Below, one piece after another: positions 11,040-22,700 of a DNA stretch of 64,000 nucleotides. The notes below the pieces were generated by a model. It ran no database searches, was not told the DNA's origin, and saw only the letters and a program-made list of their open reading frames with translations. A program made the translations under genes and the position numbers. The DNA comes from Spodoptera frugiperda. Taxonomy: Eukaryota > Arthropoda > Insecta > Lepidoptera > Noctuidae. Numbering within the stretch: position 1 is the stretch's first letter; each line of letters begins with the position of its first letter. The stretch lies in NCBI RefSeq assembly GCF_023101765.2, contig NC_064233.1, forward strand, positions 62,001 to 126,000. The letters run 5' to 3'.

Positions 11040-11185
11040 GCGAGAGCCCATTTGTCTGTGAATTTTCTTTGCTATAAACCTCACGGAGCCCGAGACCTTT
11101 CCAACGAATGCAAAACCGATTTCCACCGATTCGTGCGTTCTGTAGTTATAGCGTCAGGATGGAAAACTCGACTTATTTTTATATT
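11040..11185 (-). repeat. Dispersed repeat, shared with 21012-21150
   Basis: The ctataaacctcacggagc, gacctttccaacgaatg and actcgacttattt words match 21012-21150 in the opposite orientation. No coding capacity. Family unidentified. Confidence 0.5.
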
Positions 11186-11349
11186 ATAGATATAGTACAA
11201 TGCTAGAATTTACTCCGAATTCATACGAATAATAAAAATACAAGGTATAATATAATAAATGGAAGACAACAACACAAGTGTGCAGTTTCAAGGAATGACA
11301 CTAAACATATGGATCTTGTTTTTATCGCGGTGAAAATCCTCTTGGACCG

Positions 11350-11520
11350 GGGGGCTTTTTTAAGGGAAAAATCATCCAATGACTTCTCTCGCCTTGGGCG
11401 AGACGAGAGGAGTGTCAGACTCGTACTGACTCAAAACCATACCGTTCCTACTTCTGCCCTTCGAGTCGGAGCCCCGGTGACCCGCTAGGTAATTCGCTCC
11501 GCAGCTCCGGATCAGAGGGG
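11350..11520 (+). repeat. Dispersed repeat D (gccttgggcgag type)
   Basis: It carries aatcatccaatgacttctc, gccttgggcgag and gttcctacttctgcc. Better copies lie at 12293-12510 and, reversed, at 34110-34320. Confidence 0.6.
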
Positions 11521-11544
11521 GGTTAAATTTTGAGTTTATTGACA

Positions 11545-11800
11545 TTGCTACAATACAACTTTAGTTCAATATAACATTAATATCTATAAAAATCATTCAT
11601 TTATTCTATTAAACCTCATATTCACGTATAAATAAATAGCACTACATTTCATCAAAATCTGTTCAGCCATTTCGGAGTGAGAGCGCAACAAACAAACATA
11701 CTCATATTTGCAAATAAAAACTAGGAACAAATGCAACCAATACCGTGCTTCTATTGTATACTTAAAACTATTGTAGTTAGGAAAAAAAATCACCAATTAT
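11545..11800 (-). repeat. Dispersed repeat (aaatctgttcagccattt type)
   Basis: The tttcatcaaaatctgttcag and gcaacaaacaaacatac words resemble pieces at 36860-37020 and 38765-38945. This is a common lepidopteran interspersed type, perhaps a Helitron or non-LTR derivative. No frame is preserved. Confidence 0.4.
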
Positions 11801-11910
11801 TTCCTGACCCGAGAATCGAACCCCGGACTTAGCATCATATTTGTGACTACTATCGACCGAAATTAATATAGCAAAATCATGAAGCAAATACAAAGAGGAG
11901 ATGTCATAAC

Positions 11911-12200
<290 letters not shown>

Positions 12201-12292
12201 CTATGTTCCATCTAGCGGTCCCATACTACAAACACGTTGCCAATTGTACACATTTTAATATGCCACTTTATAACCGAGCGATTATAACCCCT

Positions 12293-12510
12293 TTTTGAAG
12301 GGGGGAAAATCATCCAATGACTTCTCCCGCCTTGGGCGAGGCGAGAGGGAGTGACAGACTTACTGACTAAAAACCACCCCGTTCCTACTCCTGCTTTTCG
12401 AGCCGGAGCCCCGGTAAACCCGCTAAGTAGTCCGCAGCTCCGGATCAGGCATCAGCCCTACTGGGCCCCATCTGTGGTGGTTTGATGGGTCTTTGAGGCG
12501 CGCGCGGAGC
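12293..12510 (+). repeat. Dispersed repeat D, fullest copy
   Basis: It starts with a T/G run and aaaatcatccaatgac, and includes gccttgggcgaggcgagagg, cgagccggagccccggt, cagctccggatcaggc and actgggccccatctgtgg. The reverse copy at 34110-34320 aligns over the same span. Confidence 0.65.
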
Positions 12511-12687
12511 GCTTATAACCTATCTAAAGCTTTTTACTTATAATATCATTGAGCAGGACCGTATTTTTATGTCACATTATGGCATCTCCTCTTTGTACTT
12601 GCTTTATGAGCAAATCTCTCTTATGTAGCAAGCTTATAGCCAGTGGCCTATCATAGTCCTAACATAGTCTTTACATATAAACTACAT

Positions 12688-13042
12688 ATAGGGTGACTGG
12701 TAATTAGTGAACGATATTTAAACACGTGATTGTACCCATGATTACAAACAACTTTCCCAAAGAAACTGTTTTTGTATATTCATTAGTTTTATTTTTATCA
12801 CAATAACAAAACAACAAAAATGATCAGCTGTTAGCAGCGAGGCGCCCGCGTTATCAGAAGACTAGTAACTAGGTAGGTATTTTTGATCTTTACGCGCGCG
12901 TACGAATGAAATTTTATTGTTTTGTTATTGTGATAAAAATAAAACTTATGAGTATACAAAAAGTTTCTTTGGGAAAGTTGTTTGTAATCATGAGTACAAT
13001 CACGTGTTTAAATATCGTTCACTAATTACCAGTCACCCTATA
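12688..13042. mobile_element. Foldback element with about 130-bp inverted arms
   Basis: The left arm (12688-12812) begins tatagggtgactggtaatta and ends in atcacaataacaaaacaaca. The right arm (12917-13042) is its near-exact inverse, ending taattaccagtcacccta. The loop is about 100 bp, GC-rich, and carries ctgttagcagcgaggcgcc. A second copy with a truncated left arm is at 37025-37318. No protein is encoded. Confidence 0.8.
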
Positions 13043-13309
13043 TGTACTACATATAATATCAATCTATTTTACAATGTAAACTAGCAAATTACATAATAAA
13101 GTATGATGATATATTTCATTATATTAAGGAAATAGTCCTATAGACTTAGGACCTAAGATAGGCACTAATAGGTAGTCTAGATGAGACCTAACTTTAATAC
13201 AACATTGTCACTAGCTTGGAACTACAACATTCGACGATTTTTTAACTCTTTTTTCTTTTTAAATGATGAGATGTATCTGTAAAGAAAGAAAAAATATTCA
13301 ATAATTGTC

Positions 13310-13450
13310 ATCCACCCACTGTGGCTCAGAGGTTTAAGACGTCCGCTTCTCATGCATGAGGACGCGTGTTCGAAACCTACCAACGGCAAGTACCAATGTG
13401 ACTGTTTACGAGTTATATGTACTTTCTAAGATTATTTAGACACCACTGAC
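13310..13450 (+). repeat. tRNA-derived SINE (third tRNA family)
   Basis: The head has an A-box-like tggctcagaggtttaaga and a B-box-like gttcgaaacc, followed by accaacggcaagtaccaatg and gacaccactgac. It is too diverged at the 3' end of the head to be a working tRNA gene. Confidence 0.6.
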
Positions 13451-13472
13451 AAACGAGCAAGCAACCAAGCAA

Positions 13473-13735
13473 CGTTACGCCTTTTATCTCCGAAGGGGTA
13501 GACAGAGGTGCACATTACGACACGTAATGCCGCTATACAATGTACACCCACTTTTCACCATTTGTGTTATAAGTCCCATGTAATAGAGGGTGAGCCTATT
13601 GCCATATACTGAGCACAATTCCAAACTCCGTGCTACTACTAAGAAATTTTTGAAAAACCGAAAAAAGCCCAGTAATACTTTGCCCGACCCGGGAATTGAA
13701 CCCGAGACCACTTGACCAATGAAGCAGTCTCACAG
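13473..13735 (-). repeat. tRNA-derived SINE (family B), full length
   Basis: The order on the minus strand is a tRNA-like head (tgggttcaattcccgggtc), cccagtaatac, the atggcaatagg region, the cacttttcacc region and a tail with accccttcgg. It sits about 35 bp beyond the stop codon of the zinc-finger gene and so may lie in its 3' UTR. Confidence 0.75.
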
Positions 13736-13770
13736 TAATTATTATAAAAATATAAACAAACAAGTCACCT

Positions 13771-16700
13771 TCAACACGTAGTGGCACCATGTTCCTCCTC
13801 AATGTGTTTCCGGAACACGGACCTCGAGCCGGATTCGAACCCGCACGCGCCACACACTAGCACGTCGGCCGCTTCCACTTCCTCCGTGTGTAAATGTACC
13901 GTGTCTGAAACAATGGGACAAAAAGCATTTAAATATACATTCTCACAGAATATGAACCGCAGAATAGAGAAATACAATTTTTTTAAGGGGGGACCATTTT
14001 TAATTTTTCAATGACTTCTCCCGCCTTAGGCGACGTGAAAGGGAAGTGGGTTTTGTTTTTAATAAAACGTTGCCCCAGACTGGGATTTCGTCTTGTGTCG
14101 TGGGTGCGTTTACCAACATACAAGTTCACATACACATGACACCCAGACCCGGAACAACAATTTGTGGATCACACAGAGTTGCTCCGTGCGGGAATCGAAC
14201 CCGCTACCCGTTGCACGGTTTTGAAGTAGATTTTGAAATTGGGCCTTCGGTAACTTCTCTCACACAACGCAAGCATTGTTTAACGTCGGTTTTCTGTGAG
14301 GCCGTGGTATCACTCCGGTCGAGCCGGCCTAGCAGTGCCGAAGCATGGCTCTCAACGAGCTGAATTAATAACATAATTCTAGTTATATTATATTATTATA
14401 TACTTACGATTCTCTAGATGTTTTTCTTGTACATGTTTCATTAGCTGTAACAAAATTAAAAAGTTTATTACCACATCTATACTAATTTATAAAGCTGAAG
14501 AGTTAGTTTGTATGACCGCGCTAATCTATAAGTTTCAACATGTTTTGCCATAACTGGCGTACAAATTAATAATTAAAATTTATAAGTACTAAGAAAAACA
14601 GCTTATGTTAAAATATTTCAAACAAATAACTTAAAATTATCATTTAAAAAAATCTTTAACACGGTAATAACAATTTGAATAAGTCTTGTTGTGTTGGATA
14701 GTGCATAGGGGGAATATCGCGCGGGTAGCTAGTTTAGTTATAAAATATTTACTCGTTCTAGATCCATGTAGTGGTGGTCAGTGATAGTGCCTAGATACTA
14801 CTACTGATTACTACTGGGGATACTTACTACTAGTTGTAAGTAATACTCATTGTAAAAGGCACGATGGGATTGACTAGATAAAAATCCCTAAAAAAATAAG
14901 TATAGCACGCGTTAGTAAGACTAGCAAGTCCACGCACATCTCATCCCTAACTCAACGTTCGGCAGAAGTCCGCGCCCGCGCCGCCACCGCCCCTAACCGC
15001 CAGTGACGCGAGTACTGTACGACCGAGCGCACGTACGCTCCTGCCGCGCGCCGAGTAGGTTTCTTTTAAGTATATTTTAGATAGATAGATAATTAAAACG
15101 ATAATTTTAAAATACATATTTATTTAGTAAATTCACTCCCTCGACCTATATAAGAAAAAAATAATATAATATTAAGTTACCTGTGAGTGCGTGGCGGCGC
15201 GGTATGGGCAGCGCGCGCACTGCAGCGTGACGGCGGCGCCGCGCCCCGACCCCGCGCGCCCGCGGGACCCGCCCACCGTGTGCTCGCGGGCCTAAGAGGA
15301 ATAATCATTTAAAAAGCTAAGTCAAATGAGCAAAGGACCAAATATATATATATTTACATATATTACTAGCTAACCTGACAAACTTCGTATCGCCTCAAAG
15401 TTTTTTTCTTACTTTAGAAATCTTCCCTGAACTTCCACAAACAATAGGGTATTATCCTACTAGTCAAATTCAATACTTTTATCGAAATGTCAAAAACGTT
15501 ACTTTTCTATGAATTTTGTATGACATTACAAATTATGACGTCATATTTTTTTGCGTCAAATAGGATACTTGTTACGCAAAAAATAGCAAGAAAAATTAAA
15601 TAAATAAGTATATCGTCAAATGAATTAATAAAAATACGATTATTTTAGGATATTTTATCATATTGAAATATCAAAATAATTTATATGTGACCTACGAAAC
15701 TACCCAATTGTTTTCGATAGAAAATCGTTATTAAGGAAAACAATGATAGTTTAAGTAAGCATTCAATGACTCTGAGTGTGGCAGTAAGTGTGGGAGAGCC
15801 ATGCTTCGGCACTGCTGGGCCGGCTCGACCGGACCGAGCAGAAAACGTGAAACAACGCTTGCGTTATGTTTTGTTGGTTACCGGAGGCCAAATTCCCTCC
15901 TTCCCAATCTTGCCAATCCCCGATTCCCCAAAAACCCTTAAATTTCTAACCTCCAAAAGACCGGCAACGCACTTGTAACGCCTCTGGTGTTTCAAGTGTC
16001 CATGGGCGGCGGCGATTGCTTACCATCAGGTGATACGTCACCTGGGTTAACCGGCGAGTTCCATTAAATCACGTTTGCAGTGTCTTGCTTATGGGCGACA
16101 TTATCCTCAACCAAAAATTATCAATTCTGTTGATTGAAACGCAAAATTTGGTTTCATAAATTAAGCTGTGACACTGCTAGCAAATAATATTAATTTAGTT
16201 TTAGATAATTTAAGTGACAAATCTATATTATATAGACAATCTAATAATATAGAGATAAGTAGTATATATAATAGTACGAAGGAGACTCATCATTTGATGG
16301 CAAATGTGGGTGGCACTCCTGATAATATTTTAAACTAAATTCTAAGACAACAGAAGATATCAAATTAAATTCTATGAATGTTACATGCATTGGAAAGGTA
16401 TCTTCTGGCAGTTTAATTAAATCTAAATCTAAGAAAATAGTACATAAAAAGAATACACAAGATAATTTGTTACAATTGTTTTATCAAAATATGCAGGGCT
16501 TTTCATCAAAAACTTTAGAAATTGAATTGTTTTTAGAAAAATTTAAGTATGATATTGTTTGTATAACTGAACATTGGCTGAAAAGTTATCAAGTAGAATC
16601 TATTAATTTTAAAAACTATTGTGTTGGCAACTTTTTTTGCCGTCAATCAATGATACATGGTGGTAGCTTGATCTTGGTGAAAGAGTCAGTGAAATATAAA

Positions 16701-19700
16701 GAAAGACAAGATATTACATTACTATCAGTAGAGCACACAATAGAGTTGTCCTGTGTTGAGCTGGATAGGCATATTGTAGTGTGTGTTTATAGGCCTCCTA
16801 TTTTGCAGAATCTTAGTATTTTCAATTCAGTAATGGAAGATGTACTACAGAAAACATGTTCCAGTAGTAAACATGTTATAGTATGTGGCGATTTTAATGT
16901 TGATCTCCTGGAAAAGAACAATAATTGTACTAATTTGTTGAGTCTCTTTAAATCATTTGATTTGTCTAATATTTTCCTAGAGCCCACCCGAGTAACATCC
17001 ACCTCGGCGACATGTATAGATAATATTTTTTGCAACTGTGATTATTTACATAAGGACATTGTAAATAGATTACCATCTGATCACAGTGGGCTGACAGTCA
17101 ACTTTAACACTGTCACGACTGTACAAAATAGGGAAATTATGTTCAGACAATTCACAAATAAAAAAATTGAGTTATTAAATCACAACTTAAAAAATGAATT
17201 AGGCAACCAAATACATGCTAGTGAATACCCGAGTGAGATTTATGACAACTTATTATCCATTATTAAAACACAGTATGATAAATTGTTCCCTTTAAAACGT
17301 AAACACATTCAATGTAAGTTTGTTTTTTGTGACTGGGCTACACCAGGTATTCGTATAAGTAGGGAAAAGTTGTTTGAACTTTACGGCATGAAACCATTTA
17401 ATAGTAGTGAGGCTTTCCACAGTCATGTCTCCAGGTACTCAAAAATATTTAAATCGGTTTGTAAGCATGCTAAAGCACTTCATATTAGCAGTAAAATTAA
17501 GACCGCGGAAAACAAAATAAAAACTACCTGGAATATAATTAATAACGAGACAGGTAGAAATAAACCACGTAATGTTGAATTTAATTTAAATACTGAAAAC
17601 GGACGCATCAGTACAAATTTAAAAGTTGCTCAGGAATTCGAAAGTTTCTTTAAGAATATTCCGCTAAAAACTACGGAAGCATTGAAATCGTCTCCATCTC
17701 TTTCTATCGAGCTTCTTAAAAGTAATGTTAAAGAATGCACTTCTGATTTCCGATTTCAATACACAAACCCACAAGCAGTCATCAAAGCATTTAAAGATAT
17801 TAAAGTTAAGTCGACTGAAGATCTCTGGGGAATGTCGGTTAGGATATGTAGGTCTTTTATAGAGACTATAGCGCCTCATCTAGCTTTAATTTTTAACAAA
17901 AGTGTAGATCAAGGAGTTTTTCCAAATTTAATGAAACATAGTAAAGTAGTTCCATTATTTAAATCCGGTGATAGTGCAGAACCCAATAACTATAGGCCAG
18001 TCTCTATTTTACCAGTACTCAGTAAAGTATTTGAAAAACTGATACTTACTCAGATGCTGCGTCACTTTAACATGAATTCTATCTTTCATGATCAACAATA
18101 CGGGTTTACCAAAGGACGCTCTACTACTGACGCGGGGGTAGCTCTGATTAAACGGATTTTCGCCTCGTGGGAAGAAGCTCAGGACGCTATCGGAATATTT
18201 TGTGACCTTTCGAAGGCATTTGACTGTGTTGAGCATGGGACTTTGTTGCTGAAGCTAGAACACTACGGCATTCGAGGGGTATCGCTAAATCTGTTAAAGT
18301 CTTACCTTCAGGATAGGCAACTTAAAGTTCAAATAAACAAAGTAAACTCACATGGGGCTAGCGTATCTATGGGTGTACCTCAGGGATCAATACTAGGTCC
18401 ATTCCTATTTTTGGCATATATAAATGACTTGCCCCATTTATTCAAAAATGAACCTCAAATGGTATTATTTGCTGATGACACATCACTAGTTTTTAAAATA
18501 AACAGACGAACAAATAATTATGACGACGTAAATGATGCTCTAATGAAGGTTCAGAATTGGTTTACAGTCAATAACTTAGTCTTAAACGATAAAAAGACAA
18601 AATGTATTAGATTTGTTTTGCCAAATGTTAAAAGTAATAAATGTGACATATTATTGAATCGTGAAAAATTAGAATTTGTAAAAGAGACTACTTTCCTGGG
18701 AATCACCGTAGACGACAAATTGCAATGGGGTCCTCACATTACATCTCTAGCGGGACGATTAAGCTCTGCAGCTTATGCTGTCTGGAAAATCCGACAGTTA
18801 ACCGACATAGACACGGCAAGACTAGTGTACTTCAGTTACTTCCATAGCATCATGTCGTACGGCATTTTACTGTGGGGACAGGCTGCTGACATTGAGTCTA
18901 TTTTTATTTTACAAAAGCGCGCCGTCAGAGCTATCTACAATCTTGGTCGTCGCGAATCTCTCAGGGAAAAGTTTAAGGAGATCAATATTATGACCGTTCC
19001 ATGTCAATTTATCTATGAAAACATTATGTATGTTAGGAAAAATCTAAACTTGTTTGACAAAGTGTCTGACAGACACAATTATGAAACTAGACATAAGGAT
19101 AGATTGAGCCAGCCATTCTTTAGATTGTCAAAAATAAGTAAGTCGTTCATGGGATTCGGTGTTAAATGTTATAACAAAATTCCAGAGGAAATAAAACACC
19201 TAAATGAAAGACAATTTAAATTATGTATTAAAAAAACGATGTGTAGATTAGCATACTACAAATTGAATGATTATATAGAGGATAAAAATGCTTGGAGGCA
19301 GGCTGGTCCAGCTCCACAGGGTAACGAAAAAATAAAGTAATTCCAATAATGTAATAATAAAACCATGTTATTTCAATTTGTTCTGTTAAATTAGATACAA
19401 TCATTGTAAATGTGAGAGCCCTGTAATTAGCTAAAACTGTATTAGACTAGTAGAATGCACTTGTGTCAGCTTGGAGTTGTCATGCTCACTCAAAGGTCTC
19501 ATTGGCGGTGGCACGGGCATTGGATCGCTCGATTCCCTGCAACATGGTTGAGTTGGGCGGTGCTGGTGTACGTGTCATGTTCGTGAACGGGCGCTGTCAA
19601 CTGGGACTGGTCAGCTCCAGACTGCATTAAGATTGTTGTCCTCAGGGTTATTTTCTTTTTCTATCACTTTGACTAAATATTAGTTTTACATTGTTCTCAC

Positions 19701-22700
19701 ATAGTTGAAGCAATCGAAACAATGTAACCATGAATTGTATTGTGAATCTGATTGGAAAAGAGTAACCTATGGAGTTTCTTGCTCGTTCTTCTCCATAGGA
19801 ATCTACACTTTGGAACGAGCAAATAGCTTCACTAGAGGACTGACCGACAGACTGACGTTATTAATATTATTATATTTGCTTTGACGTTCAAAAGTGCCTT
19901 CCTGGTCTAATTGAAATAAATAATTTTGACTTTGACTTTGACTTTGACTTTGACTTTGCTCTCAACCAATCCAATAAAACAAGGATGGTAATAAGCAACT
20001 ACGATGCTTAATGACGCGGGAGAATAATGATTTGTTAAACAAAACACAGCGCAAGCATCACTCCGGTCGAGCCTTCCCATACATTCAATATAATATGTTT
20101 AATATGAATATGACTGCACGGTTGGTGCGGTGGCTAGGCAACTGGCTGCCGCGCAACGTGTAGCGGGTTCGATTTCCGCACGGAACAACTCTTTGTGTGA
20201 TCCACAAATTGTTGTTTCGAGTCTGTGTGTCATGTGTACTTGTATGATTGTAAACGCACCCATGATACAGGAGAAAATCCCAGTGTGGGGCAACGTTTTT
20301 AAAAGAAAGAAGAAAGAAAAAAATATCAATGTATGTAACAAACCTTATGCGCAGACATATCCTTGACAGCGTTGCACTTGAAGTTGCACAGCTTGCAGGA
20401 GTACAGGTACAGCTTGAAGTTGGGGGAGGCCAGCAGCTCGTGGGGGGGAGGGAGGTCACTCTTCCGCTTGCGGCCGCGACCTCGGCCGCGGGACGATACC
20501 AGCGCTCTGGAGAGGGGAAGGAACTATTATTATCAATACTGACTACCTCGGTGGCCTAGTGGCAAGGGGTCTCGGGTTCGATTCCCGGGTCGGGCGAAGT
20601 ATTACTGGGCTTTTTTCGGTTTTTCGAAAGTTTCTCAGTAATAGCACGGAGTCTGGAAATGTGCCCGGTATATGGCAATAGGCTCACCACCTATTACATG
20701 GGACATACAACATAAATTGTGAAAAGTGGGTGTACATTGGCATTACGTGCCATAATGTGCACCTCTGCCTACCCCTTCGGGGATTAAAGGCGTGACGATA
20801 TGTATGTATGTATTATCAATACTAATATTATAAAGCTGAAGAGTTTGTTTGTCTGAACGCGCTAATCTCCGGAACTACTGGTCCGATTTGAATTATTCTT
20901 TTTGTGTTGGGTAGTGCATTTATCGAGGAAGATTATAGGCTATAAAACATCACGCTATGACCAATAGGAGCCAAGCAAAGCGGGTAAAACCGCGCGGAAG
21001 TAGCTAGTCCATAATATATAAATAAGTCGGGTTTTCCTTCCTGGCGCTATAACTCCAGAACGATTTCCATGGTTTTACATTCGTTGGAAAGGTCTCTTGC
21101 TCCGTGAGGTTTATAGCAAATTAAATTCAGGAAAAATTTCAAGAGACACACGCCCACACACGCACACACTTACGGTGGGCGGAGATCGTCGCGCGATGGA
21201 GTAATGTATGGCTAGATTATGTATGAGATTGTCATTTTTTAATTGCATTTTCTACGTGCCTTTGTTCAGTAGTGGACGCCTTTAGGCTGATGATGATAAT
21301 GATAATGATGGGTAGGAAACTACGTGAACAAGTTGCACAACAACAGAGCGTGTTAAAAATCATATAACTAATCATTACTTACTTAGCCTTTTGTAAAGAT
21401 TTCGCCTTCTCCAATATCTCTGTCGGTGACAATGGCTTCTGTGGACAAAAATAATTATTACAATATTTTTGATGTTAAACTGTTTTAATGGTCTTACATT
21501 TTTTTAGATATTTGAAACACCAGAGGCGTTACAAGTGCGTTGCCGCCTTTTTGGCAGTTAGAAATTTAAGGGTTGTTGTTCGGGAATCGGGGATGGGGAA
21601 GATTGGAAAGGGGGGAATTGGGCCTCCGGTAACCTCACTCACACAACGAAACACAACGCAAGCGTTGTTTCACGTCGGTTTTCTGCTCGGCCGTGGTATC
21701 ACTCCGGTCGAGCCGGCCCAGCAGTGCCGAAGCATGGCTCTCCCACACATAAAATTACACTTATTACATGGTCATCAAAATTAACGGGCATAACCTATCG
21801 TATCTGCAGATTTTCTCACTAGAGATACAATATTGACACATTTTGTAAGGACTGCCGTCGTTGGCCAAGTGATTGCAAGTGCGACGGCCGGGCAAGGGGT
21901 CTCGGATTCGATTCCCGGATCGCGTGAAGTATTACTGGTGTATAACGCTTTAATTCCATCGTACCTTATCCTCAGTTCGCTTCTGGAGGGCAGCGGACTG
22001 CTGCAGGCTGGACTTGAGTATGACTAGAGAGTTCTGCCCATCCTCGTTCTCCACCATCACGTACGAGTCCTGGTTGTCCGGGTCTGCAAATATACAACAC
22101 TTTGAAATAGGGTAGATGACTAACTTTTGTTTAAATTTAAGTATGGGAAAGCCAATGCTGCCATGATACCACGGCCTCACAGAAAACCGACGTGAAGCAA
22201 CGCTTGCGTTGTGTTTTGTTGTGTGACTGAGGTTACTGGAGGCCTAATTACCCCCTTCCAAATCTCCGATTCCCTAACCCCCAAAAGGCCGGCAACGCAC
22301 TTGTAACACCTCTGGTGTTGCGAGCGTCCATGGGCGGCGGCGATTGCTTACCATCAGGTTGTATGCTCGTTAACCGGCTTATACCACAAATAAAGACAGG
22401 CCTTCTACCAGAGGCTTCACTCTGGCCTACGTGTTATTCCAGACCATAATCTACCCCTGTTCCAAATTCCATCTCTATCCCTTCAATCGGTTTGACGTGA
22501 ACCACTAACAAACATACAAAGTCAAAGTCAAAAGTCAAAGCATTTATTTCAATTAATCCTAAATAAGGCACTTTTGAAACGTCAAATTGAATTGTCCGTC
22601 AGTCTGTCTGTCAGTGAAGCTAGGCGCTCGTTCCAAAGTGTAGCTTCGAATGGAGAAGAACGAGCAAGAAACTCCATCGTTACTCTTTTAAACAAACTTT

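Noticed and set aside
13310..13395. Possible tRNA gene
   Set aside because: A- and B-box-like sequences are present, but no consistent acceptor stem; it continues into a SINE body.
20085..20459. Minus-strand frame of 124 codons over a zinc-finger exon
   Set aside because: It reads the exon in a wrong frame and runs into a SINE.
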